Positions 36,030 to 44,049 of a stretch of DNA of 64,000 nucleotides are shown piece after piece. The translations under genes were made by a program, and so were the position numbers. Source of the DNA: DSVZ01 sp964568145 (GTDB lineage Bacteria > Verrucomicrobiota > Verrucomicrobiia > Limisphaerales > J093); NCBI GenBank assembly GCA_964568145.1, contig CAZMOZ010000003.1, forward strand, positions 1-64,000. The letters are read 5' to 3'. Numbering within the stretch: the first letter of the stretch is position 1; each line of letters starts with the position of its first letter. The notes beneath the pieces were generated by a model that did not search any database, was not told the DNA's origin, and worked only from the letters and a program-made list of their open reading frames with translations.

Positions 36030-37478
36030 ATGAAAACGATCTGGCTCACCATGGGACTGGCCGGACTGTTGGCCGGCGTGGTCGCCCGCGCCAACGCGGT
36101 GCTCGAGTGGAACGCGCTCATGATGCAGGCCATCCGGGCCAGCAACACCGCGCCCACGCTCTCGACCCGCAACCTGGCCATTTTGCATCTGGCTTTCTAC
36201 GACGCCCTCGCCGCCATCGAAGGAACCCACCAGCCCTACCGCTTGCAGCCGCCGGCACCGGCCGGCGCTTCGCCCCTGGCGGCGGTGGCGGCGGCGGGTC
36301 GCGAGGTGATGCGCGCGCTCTATCCGTCGTTCGACGCACGCACCGAGGAGCTGTACCTGCTTCAGGAGCGCGATTTCCCGCCCGGTCCACCCGGCGCGGA
36401 CGGCGTGACCTTGGGCTTGACGGCGGCGCGAGGGATTCTGGCCGAGCGGGGCGCGGATGGTTCCAGCACCCAGGTCCCGTACATTCCCAGCAACGAGCCG
36501 GGGCAGTGGCGGCGCACGCCACCGTTTTACCGGCCCCCGCTGGACCCGCACTGGCGCTACGTGAAGTTGTTTGCCATCCCGGAGGTCGAGCCGTTCATGC
36601 CGCCGCCGCCGCCGGCCCTGACCAGCGAGGAGTACGCCCGGGATTTCAACCAGGTCAAAATCCTCGGCGAGCGCAACAGCCCGGTGCGCACGGCCGAGCA
36701 GAGCCTGATCGCGGTGTTTTGGTCGGACTTCAGCTACACGGCCATGCCGCCCGGCCACTGGCACGAGATCGCCGCGACCATTGCGGCGCAGGCGGGCCTG
36801 TCGCTGCCGGAGACCACCCGGTTGTTTGCTTTGTTGAGCCTGGCGCAGGCCGATGCCGGCGTTGTGTGCTGGGAGGCCAAGTACCGGTACAACTTTTGGC
36901 GGCCGGTCACCGCCATTCAGCGGGCCGACGAGGATGGCAACCCTGACACGGCGGCTGATCCGGCGTGGGACCATTACCTCGTAGCACCCAACTTCCCCGA
37001 GTACACCAGCGGACACAGCACTTTCAGCAAGGCCAGCGCCGAGGTATTGACCTGGTATTTCAGCACCGACGCGATCACGTTTCCCACGATATCTGATTCG
37101 GTCCCCGGCGTGACGCGCACCTTCCACAGCTTGACGGCCTGCGCGGACGAGGTGGGCATGAGCCGCATCTACGGCGGCATCCACTTCGAGTTTGCCAATC
37201 GCGAGGGCAAACGCTCCGGCGCCAAAGTGGCGCACCACGTCCTGGCGAATTATCTCCTGCCCAACGCCGCCCTGCCGCTGGTGCGCCTGGAGCAGGCTTC
37301 ACCCCTTGGCACACGGCTGCGCTTGCACGGGCATCTGGGCCGGACCTGCGTGCTGGAAGCCACGAGCGACCTGCGCACCTGGGTGCCGGTTTCTACCAAC
37401 GTGGCCGTGGCCGGCGGGTGCGTGGTGGAGGACACGGCGGCCGCCCCCACCCGTTTTTACCGCGTGCTTGAGTTTTGA
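36030..37478 (+). CDS. Secreted vanadium-dependent haloperoxidase-like phosphatase/oxidase
   Basis: A 482-residue protein with a signal peptide (MKTIWLTMGLAGLLAGVVARANA). Its helical core carries KYRYNFWRP (K-x6-RP), YTSGHSTFSKA (SGH) and SRIYGGIHFEF (SR-x3-GxH), the three vanadate/phosphate-binding motifs of the vanadium haloperoxidase/PAP2 superfamily. It could be a halogenating peroxidase or an acid phosphatase-like enzyme; this subfamily is poorly characterised. The last 75 residues (VLEATSDLRTWVPVSTN, then RFYRVLEF) form a tail common in verrucomicrobial secreted proteins. It lies between cysD and cysN in the same direction, 87 bases from cysD and 4 bases from cysN. Confidence 0.82.
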   Translation: MKTIWLTMGLAGLLAGVVARANAVLEWNALMMQAIRASNTAPTLSTRNLAILHLAFYDALAAIEGTHQPYRLQPPAPAGASPLAAVAAAGREVMRALYPSFDARTEELYLLQERDFPPGPPGADGVTLGLTAARGILAERGADGSSTQVPYIPSNEPGQWRRTPPFYRPPLDPHWRYVKLFAIPEVEPFMPPPPPALTSEEYARDFNQVKILGERNSPVRTAEQSLIAVFWSDFSYTAMPPGHWHEIAATIAAQAGLSLPETTRLFALLSLAQADAGVVCWEAKYRYNFWRPVTAIQRADEDGNPDTAADPAWDHYLVAPNFPEYTSGHSTFSKASAEVLTWYFSTDAITFPTISDSVPGVTRTFHSLTACADEVGMSRIYGGIHFEFANREGKRSGAKVAHHVLANYLLPNAALPLVRLEQASPLGTRLRLHGHLGRTCVLEATSDLRTWVPVSTNVAVAGGCVVEDTAAAPTRFYRVLEF

Positions 37479-37482
37479 TCGC

Positions 37483-38802
37483 ATGACCGCTGCTCCCCCC
37501 GTCGAACTGCTCCGGTTCAACACCTGTGGTTCCGTGGACGACGGCAAGTCCACGCTCATCGGCCGCCTGTTGTACGACTCGAAGGCGCTGATGGAAGACC
37601 AGCTCGAGGCCCTCGAACGCTCGGCCGATATCACCGGCGGGGGCCAGGTGAACCTGGCCAACCTGACCGACGGCCTGCGGGCCGAGCGCGAGCAGGGCAT
37701 CACCATTGACGTGGCCTACCGGTACTTCGCCACGCCGCGGCGGCGGTTCATCATCGCCGACACCCCCGGGCACGTGCAGTACACGCGCAACATGGCCACG
37801 GGCGCTTCGACCGCGAACCTGGCCGTGGTCCTGGTGGACGCGCGCAAGGGTGTGGTCGAGCAGAGCCGCCGGCACACGTTCATCGCCGCGCTGCTGGGCA
37901 TTCCGCACGTGGTCATCGCGGTGAACAAGATGGACCTGGTGGACTGGAGCGAGGCGCGCTTCCTGGAAATCCGCGGCGAGTTTGAGGCGTTTCTGCCGCG
38001 GCTGGACGTGTTGCGCGACGTGAAGTTCATCCCCATCAGCGCGCTTCAGGGCGACAACGTGGTGGAGCCTTCGCCCCACACGCCGTGGTACGAAGGTCCC
38101 ACGCTGTTGCGCCACCTCGAAAGCGTCCACATCGCCAGCGATTTCAACCTGAGCGAACTGCGCTTCCCGGTGCAATGGGTGAACCGCCCCGCCACCCCCA
38201 CCGACCCCGCGCTGCACGACTTCCGCGGGTACAGCGGCCAGATCGCCGGCGGGATCGTCCGGACCGGCCAGAAGGTGATCCTGCTGCCCGCCGGCCAGCA
38301 GACCACCGTGACGGACATCTGGACCTACGAAGGCTCGCTGCCGGAGGCCTTCTGCCCGCAAAGCGTGACGCTGCGCCTTGCCGACCAGGTGGATTGCAGC
38401 CGCGGCGACATGCTGGTGGGCACGGAGCACCTGCCCGGTTGCGGGACCGAACTCGAGGCGCGCGTGGTCTGGATGCACCCCCGCCCGCTCACCGCCGGCC
38501 GCAAGTTCCTGCTCAAGCACACCACCGCCAACTGCCGGGCGGTCGTCACCGCGCTCGAGGACAAGGTCAATTTCGAGACACTGGAGCCCGAGCCGGAGAC
38601 GCCTGCCCAACTGGGCCTGAACGACATCGGCCGCGTGCGGTTGCGCACCACCCGTCCGCTGGTGTACGACAGCTACCGCGTCAACCGGCTCACCGGGTCG
38701 TTCATCCTGATCGAGGAAGGCACCAACCACACCGCCGCCGCCGGCCTGCTCGAGCCGCCGCGCGGGCTGTGGAAGCCGGAATTCGAGGACTTCGTGATCT
38801 GA
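37483..38802 (+). CDS. cysN: Sulfate adenylyltransferase subunit 1 (GTPase)
   Basis: A 439-residue translation-factor-type GTPase: FNTCGSVDDGKSTLIGRLL (G1), DTPGHVQYTRNMATGAS (G3) and NKMDLVDWS (G4). It activates CysD. The CysC (APS kinase) domain sometimes fused at the C-terminus is absent. ATG at 37483 is used; the longer open frame back to 37192 is a shadow of the haloperoxidase gene. It ends the cys cluster; repeats follow. Confidence 0.95.
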   Translation: MTAAPPVELLRFNTCGSVDDGKSTLIGRLLYDSKALMEDQLEALERSADITGGGQVNLANLTDGLRAEREQGITIDVAYRYFATPRRRFIIADTPGHVQYTRNMATGASTANLAVVLVDARKGVVEQSRRHTFIAALLGIPHVVIAVNKMDLVDWSEARFLEIRGEFEAFLPRLDVLRDVKFIPISALQGDNVVEPSPHTPWYEGPTLLRHLESVHIASDFNLSELRFPVQWVNRPATPTDPALHDFRGYSGQIAGGIVRTGQKVILLPAGQQTTVTDIWTYEGSLPEAFCPQSVTLRLADQVDCSRGDMLVGTEHLPGCGTELEARVVWMHPRPLTAGRKFLLKHTTANCRAVVTALEDKVNFETLEPEPETPAQLGLNDIGRVRLRTTRPLVYDSYRVNRLTGSFILIEEGTNHTAAAGLLEPPRGLWKPEFEDFVI

Positions 38803-39181
38803 CGGTCGCCTGTGGTGGTGGGTCGCCCCTCGCCGAGGGGCGACGGGTCCGGCCCCTGAGCCAGGGGCCGGCTACCAAGCCCGCCGAGCAGGATGCCCGG
38901 CTCCACGGCAGGCTGGAAGCCCGCCGCTACAGGTGGTGGGTCGCTCCTCGTTGAGGGACGACGGGTCCGGCCCCTGAGCCAGGGGCCGGCTACCCGATGA
39001 CGAATTCCCGCCCACTGCCCACCACCTTTTTTTCAGTCACTGAGTTTGGGCTTTCTCACCGTGTCCCCCGGGCTGGAAGTCGGCCGCAGCCACGACAGGC
39101 AGGGCTCGACGGAGTCTCGCCCCACCCCGTCAAGGCCGGACCGGCACAGAAAGTGAGATGCGCCCTCACGCCGGCCGGCGG
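38803..39181. repeat. Intergenic tract of C-family hairpin modules and a MITE-family end
   Basis: 38818-38930 and 38932-38994 are two tandem C-family copies (GTGGGTCGCCCCTCGCCGAG, then GGCCCCTGAGCCAGGGGCCG). The first adds GGATGCCCGGCTCC and GGCAGGCTGGAAGCCCGCCG. At 39145-39165 (CACAGAAAGTGAGATGCGCC plus C) is a right-type end of MITE family A. The stretch at 39043-39057 is shared with 31872-31886. Between converging genes; no gene is seen. Confidence 0.75.
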
Positions 39182-42100
39182 TCAATCCAAGCCAGCCCTT
39201 TCGTTTGGCCGCCGACGGGCAGGCGGCCGGAACGTAAATTCCTCCAGGTATCGGGCCCGCAATTGCCGCAAGGTGGCCAGCAGTTCCTCCGGGATCAGCG
39301 GGATGCGGGCGCCGGTTTCGTCCAGGCGGACGCCGGCGCCAAGCTGGCAGATCAAGGCCAGTTCTGCGGCCGGCCGCTCGTCCGGAGCGACAGCCCACAG
39401 CCGCGCTTGCGCACCTCCTTGTACGAGAAGGTCGCGCCCCTCGGGACTGAACGTCACGTCGTACACGGTGTCGCCGAACCACAGCAGCGGGCTCACGGGC
39501 TCGCCGGTCGCCCAGTCCCAAATCCGGGCCGTACCCTCGGCGCCGGCCGTTGCCAGCAGCAGCCCGTCCGGGCTGAACGCGACGTGACTGACTCCCCGCC
39601 GCGAATGCCGGGCCGAGAACCGGATAAACTTTCCGGTGGCGGCATCCCAGACCCGCACCCAGCCGTCAACGCAACCGGTGACCACCCAGCGTTCATCGGG
39701 GCTGAAACGGACGCAGCTAACTCCATTGGGATGCATCATGGCCGGCGCCAACGGCTGGCCCGTGTCCGCGTCCCACAGCCACGCCGCGTGAGGCGTGGTG
39801 CGGAAGTTGCCGCAGGCCGTCAACAAGCGCTTCCCGTTCCGACTGAAAGCCACGTCGGAAACCGCGCACGCCGTTTCCAGCAAAGGCGTCAAAGGCCGGC
39901 CGTCCAAAGCGCTCCAGACGCGGGCCTCGCCCGCCCCCAACGCGAGTTCTTTCAACACCTCCCGGCTGCCGGTGAGAACGCGCGTCCCGTCCGGACTGAA
40001 AATCGCATGAAACACCGGATAGGCGTGCGGCAGCGGCGGCGTCACCGCCAGGCCGCTCTCCGCCTTCCACACCCGCGCGGTGCCATCCCAGCTCGCCGTC
40101 ACCACCAAACGCCCATCGGAGCTGAAGTCGCCTTCCCACACGTCTCGCTGGTGCCGCATCGGCGCGGACACCGGTTGCCCGCTCCGCAGATCCCACACTT
40201 GCGCGATGCCTGACCCGTTCACGGTCAGCATCCGACGCCCGTCCGGACTGATGGCCGTGGGGGTGTTGGTCCTGACCAGGCTCGCCGCCGGCGGACTTTG
40301 CATCCAATTCGTCGCCGCCGGCCAGGTCTTTGAATTGAACGCGCGTAGCAGATGCGCCGGAGCGGGATGAAACGTCGGGCGGATGGTTTCCGGCGGCAAC
40401 CGCCACAGCCGCCAGACCGGTTCCCGTCCGGCCACCACGAGGTGGTCTCCGTCCGGACTGAATTCCGCGAACCAGAACGGCAGTTCGCCGCGCAAATACG
40501 GAGCCAGCGGCGCGCCATTTTCCGCGTTCCAGATGCGGCAGGTCTGGTCCGCGCTGGCGGTGACCACCCAGCGTCCGTCCGGGCTGAACGCGGCGTGACT
40601 GACGTGCGAAGCGTGCCGGAGCGGCGGCGTGAGCGGGTCGCCGGTCAGCGCGTTCCACACCCGGGCCTCGCCGTTAAGGCTGTGCTCGCCAGCCACGGTG
40701 AGCAAACGGCGGCCGTCGCGGCTGAAGCACACCCAGCGCGGCTTGCCGTCCACTTTCAGCGGCGGGAGCGCTTCCTTCCCGGTCGCCACGTCCCAAATCC
40801 GCACGGTTGGTTCGCGGCCGCCGGTCGCCACCCGCCGGCCATCCGGGCTGAAGGCGGCGGCAGTCACCTCGTGGGTGTGCCGCAGCGGCGGGCCGACCGG
40901 CCGGCCGGTGGCGCTTGCCCACAACCGCGCCGTGTGGTCGGCGCTGGCGGTGACCACAAGTGAACCGTCCGGGCTGAAGGCGGCGAAGCTCACGGCCGCC
41001 TCGTGACCGAGGGGCGGCGCCGCCGGCGCGCCGGTCTGCGCGTCCCACAACTTCGCCGTGCCGTCCGCGCTGGCGGTGACGATTCTTTGCCCGTCAGGAC
41101 TGAACCAGGCGAAGAACACCGCTCCGGTGTGGACCAGCCGCGGGCAGAGCGCCCGGCCCGTGGCGGCGTCCCACACCCGGGCGGCGTGGTCGTCCCCCGC
41201 GGTGACCACGCGGCTGCCATCCGGGCTGAAAGCGCCATGCTGCACCGGCGCATGGTGGTCAGTGAAACGTGCCAGCGCCGCGCCGCCGGCCAGATCCCAC
41301 ACGCAGGCGGTGCCGTCGTCGCTGGTGGTGAGCAGGCGGCGGCCCTCCGGGCTGAACGCGGCGTGGTTGAGCGCCTGCTCATGCCGGCCGGCCTGGACCA
41401 GCGTGGGCGAGAGCCGCCGGGTGATGCCAATGCGATAACGCTCAATCATTTCCTCGGACCGGCCGCGCGCCAGCTTCAGCGCCTCGGCAGACCACACCAG
41501 CGCGTTCAGGTGGTCGCCGTCTTCGAGGAGTTGCAGGCCCTGCACCCGGTTCAACCGGACCAGCCGCTGGCGGCTTTCCTCGGCCAGGACGCGGACCTGC
41601 TGTGTCTGACGATGCTGGAACCACCAGCCGCCGGCGAGCACCGCCAGGACCACGCCCGCCACCGCCGCGGCGCGCCGGAAACGCGCCACCCGCCGCTCGA
41701 GCGCGCGCAGATGCCGCAACGATTTCCCCGCCAGGAGCAGCAGCAGCTCCCGGCGCAACTCGCCCGCGTTGGGATAGCGGCGCGCCGGGTCCGGCTCGCA
41801 GGCCCGGACGATGACCTGGTTGAACTCGGTGAACTCCGCCTGTTCCGGCGGCCGGCCCAGGTCGGTGGGCGGATCGGGAAAGCCGCGCCGGTCTTTGCCG
41901 GTGGCCAGCTCGTAAAGCACCTTGCCCAGGCTGTAGAGGTCCGCCGGGGGCGTGCCGGGGCCTTCCGGCGCGATGTAGCCTTCGGTGCCCACGAGCGAGC
42001 CGGGTTCGCCCAGGCGCGCGGCCAGCCCCGGGTCCGCCAGCTTGGGCGCGCCGTCCACGAAGACGACGTTCGAGGGCTTGATGTCACGGTGCGCGAGCCC

Positions 42101-42619
42101 CTGGCCGTGCAGGTACGCGAGCGCCTCGGCCAGCCGCAGGCCGAGCCGGGCGCATTCCGCCACCGGCAGCCGGCCGCGCCGCCGCAATTCAAGGCCGAGC
42201 GTGCGCGGGACATACCCCGGCGGGACTGGAAGCTTGTCGCTAGAGATTCCGTCGGGAGTGCCCGCGGAGAACTCCGCGCCCGGCGCTCCGGATTGCGCGT
42301 TGTTTGCCGGCTGTTCCGCGTTTCCCCGGGGTTCCACGTCTGCGTCGTCCGCCAGTTCCATGACATAATAGAACCAGCCCGCCGTCGCGTTGTGGCCCAC
42401 TTGAAGGATGTCCACCAATCCCTCGTGTCCGCGCGAGATGGGTTCGTACTCGCGGATGCCGTTCAACTCGCGCTCGTAAGGCCGGGCATCGCCGAAGCGG
42501 TCGCGGTACACCACCTTGATGGCGCGGCGGGTGCCGAAGGCGTTTTCGCCCAGCCAGACCTCGCCGTACGCGCCCCGGCCGATCCGTTGCAGCAGGCGGT
42601 GGTCGGGAATGACCGGCAC
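39182..42619 (-). CDS. Membrane serine/threonine protein kinase with WD40 repeats
   Basis: An 1145-residue Hanks-type kinase. The glycine loop is GRGAYGEVW, the catalytic lysine is in AIKVV (K35), the catalytic loop is HRDIKPSN (Asp179), and the usual DFG is DPG (196-198). IAPEG follows. One membrane helix is near residue 320 (AAAVAGVVLAVLAGGWWF). Fifteen WD40-type repeats (FSPDG...VWDA) fill the extracytoplasmic part, enough for two propellers. The GTG at 42617-42619 is the best start because the frame upstream runs through a MITE-like element. An acidic, low-complexity insert (around residues 88-125) interrupts the N-lobe region. Confidence 0.85.
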   Translation of the reverse strand: MPVIPDHRLLQRIGRGAYGEVWLGENAFGTRRAIKVVYRDRFGDARPYERELNGIREYEPISRGHEGLVDILQVGHNATAGWFYYVMELADDADVEPRGNAEQPANNAQSGAPGAEFSAGTPDGISSDKLPVPPGYVPRTLGLELRRRGRLPVAECARLGLRLAEALAYLHGQGLAHRDIKPSNVVFVDGAPKLADPGLAARLGEPGSLVGTEGYIAPEGPGTPPADLYSLGKVLYELATGKDRRGFPDPPTDLGRPPEQAEFTEFNQVIVRACEPDPARRYPNAGELRRELLLLLAGKSLRHLRALERRVARFRRAAAVAGVVLAVLAGGWWFQHRQTQQVRVLAEESRQRLVRLNRVQGLQLLEDGDHLNALVWSAEALKLARGRSEEMIERYRIGITRRLSPTLVQAGRHEQALNHAAFSPEGRRLLTTSDDGTACVWDLAGGAALARFTDHHAPVQHGAFSPDGSRVVTAGDDHAARVWDAATGRALCPRLVHTGAVFFAWFSPDGQRIVTASADGTAKLWDAQTGAPAAPPLGHEAAVSFAAFSPDGSLVVTASADHTARLWASATGRPVGPPLRHTHEVTAAAFSPDGRRVATGGREPTVRIWDVATGKEALPPLKVDGKPRWVCFSRDGRRLLTVAGEHSLNGEARVWNALTGDPLTPPLRHASHVSHAAFSPDGRWVVTASADQTCRIWNAENGAPLAPYLRGELPFWFAEFSPDGDHLVVAGREPVWRLWRLPPETIRPTFHPAPAHLLRAFNSKTWPAATNWMQSPPAASLVRTNTPTAISPDGRRMLTVNGSGIAQVWDLRSGQPVSAPMRHQRDVWEGDFSSDGRLVVTASWDGTARVWKAESGLAVTPPLPHAYPVFHAIFSPDGTRVLTGSREVLKELALGAGEARVWSALDGRPLTPLLETACAVSDVAFSRNGKRLLTACGNFRTTPHAAWLWDADTGQPLAPAMMHPNGVSCVRFSPDERWVVTGCVDGWVRVWDAATGKFIRFSARHSRRGVSHVAFSPDGLLLATAGAEGTARIWDWATGEPVSPLLWFGDTVYDVTFSPEGRDLLVQGGAQARLWAVAPDERPAAELALICQLGAGVRLDETGARIPLIPEELLATLRQLRARYLEEFTFRPPARRRPNERAGLD

Positions 42620-42690
42620 GCGCGCGGCAGCCGCGTCGCTTGGCCCGCCTTCCGGCGGGGTAAGCGGGAAATCACGAGCAGACCCTCGCA

Positions 42691-42951
42691 GGGCGCATCC
42701 CAGTTTTTGGGCGGCGACGCCTCCCGCCGCTACGGGGGGGGTGGGTCGCCCCTCGCTGAGGGGCGACGGGTCCGACCCCTGAGCCAGGGGCCGGCTACCA
42801 AGGCCGCCGGGCAGGATGCCCGGCTCCACGGCAGGCTGGAAGCCCGCCACTACCGTGGCGGCAGCCATCTGCCGGCGGCACCAGGTCGCAGGCGGAAAGC
42901 CGCGCCATCCCGCTCAGCCCGGATCGCCTGCAAGAACAATGAACTGCGCCC
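42691..42951. mobile_element. Probable MITE-like element A, copy 3, carrying a C-family hairpin
   Basis: The left end GGGCGCATCCCAGTTTTTGG (42691-42710) and the right end GCAAGAACAATGAACTGCGC plus CC (42930-42951) are imperfect inverted repeats of family A. The flanks ACCCTCGCA and AACCGCGAA match at 6 of 9 positions, a possible decayed target duplication. Inside, 42741-42854 is a C-family hairpin module. It separates the kinase from the ECF sigma gene, and its reading frame had extended the kinase N-terminus. Confidence 0.55.
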
Positions 42952-42988
42952 AACCGCGAAACCAGCCAGGCACGTGAGTTTGGAGTTT

Positions 42989-43186
42989 GTTCGTGGATCG
43001 TGGCTGGTGGTTCGTGGCGAGTTACCGCCGCGCTGGCACGGCAAAGCGCAGCTTGGAATTGAAGCGTTTTAACTTCCGCTTTTGAGCCGATGGGAGTGGT
43101 TCGCGTTCCAAGCCTGCCCCACCGCTGTTCCCGACCTCCCGCGCCAACGAACCACGAACCACGAACCCAGAACCGCTTTGCCCACC
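42989..43186. repeat. Heptad repeats and spacer before the ECF sigma stop
   Basis: 42989-43020 contains 7-bp units TCGTGGA, TCGTGGC, TGGTGGT, TCGTGGC. 43145-43175 contains AACGA, ACCACGA, ACCACGA, ACCCAGA units, the reverse-strand type. The rest shows nothing coding. Confidence 0.65.
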
Positions 43187-43840
43187 TCAACCCTTCCCGG
43201 ACTCCTCGCCATCCAGTTCCCGCCGGGCGAGTTCCACCAGCCGTTTGAAGTCCCGGCCCACGCGGTGTTTGAGCAGGTACACCCGCGCCACATTCACGCC
43301 CAGCAAACGCGCCACCTGCGCCGGTGACTGCCCCTTGATCGCGTGCAGGTAGAACACCTGGTAGTGCAACGGACGCGCTGCGCGGCGCAGCTTGTCCAGC
43401 GCCAGGTCGAGCACCTGCTGCCGCCATTCCGCGTCCCAGACCGGGTCCGGCGCCAGACTCGCGGGGTCGGGCACGCGCTCGATCGTGGCCGTGCGGCGGG
43501 TGTCGTCCGGCGAGGGGGCGGGCGCGGCGCCCGGCGGCCGCCGGCGGAGATGGTCCAGAATCCGGCGCTCCGTTTGTTCCCACAGCCAGACGCGGAAGCG
43601 GCACCGCCGCGGGTCGTACTCGAAGCGGGGCAGCACCCGGACCACCGTGAGCATGGTCTCCTGGGCCACATCGTCCGCCTCGCTGGCCGACAGCCCGCGG
43701 CGAAGCGCCACGGTACGAATGAGTTGCCGGTACGTGCGATCAAACTCGGCCCAGGTGGCGTGGTCGTCCACGCGCTGGAGCCGGCGCAACAGGCTGGCAC
43801 GGGTCGTCGGCCGGTTCGGGCCTTCGGGTTTGGTGCTCAT
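43187..43840 (-). CDS. ECF-type RNA polymerase sigma factor
   Basis: A 217-residue sigma-70 family factor with region 2 (EADDVAQETMLTVVRVL and YDPRRCRFRVWLWEQ) and region 4 (LHAIKGQSPAQVARLLGVNV). The start at 43838-43840 (MSTKPEGPNRPT) is chosen; the open frame to 44017 is unlikely. It points to the kinase gene 567 bases downstream, a pairing (ECF with Hanks kinase) known from other verrucomicrobia/planctomycetes, and would presumably be controlled by that kinase. It diverges from the PEP-CTERM gene at 44050. Confidence 0.9.
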   Translation of the reverse strand: MSTKPEGPNRPTTRASLLRRLQRVDDHATWAEFDRTYRQLIRTVALRRGLSASEADDVAQETMLTVVRVLPRFEYDPRRCRFRVWLWEQTERRILDHLRRRPPGAAPAPSPDDTRRTATIERVPDPASLAPDPVWDAEWRQQVLDLALDKLRRAARPLHYQVFYLHAIKGQSPAQVARLLGVNVARVYLLKHRVGRDFKRLVELARRELDGEESGKG

Positions 43841-44049
43841 GCCGGGTAAATCGCAGCCAGTCCGCCCGTTCTTTCGAGATTTGGAAAGATTTTTGAAAGA
43901 ACCGGCGGTCCGGCTGCGATTTAAGACTTGGAATCCATTAACACGCCCACAACAAGACAAGAATGCTAAACGAACGCGAACCCAGCCACAGGCACTGTGG
44001 GAAAAGGAAGTTCGCATACAACGTCAAACCCCTTCACCAGCAAGAACCC

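Noticed and set aside
42620..42868. N-terminal extension of the kinase frame to 42868
   Set aside because: The extension is read from the MITE-like element and hairpin modules; the kinase family begins near the GTG at 42619.
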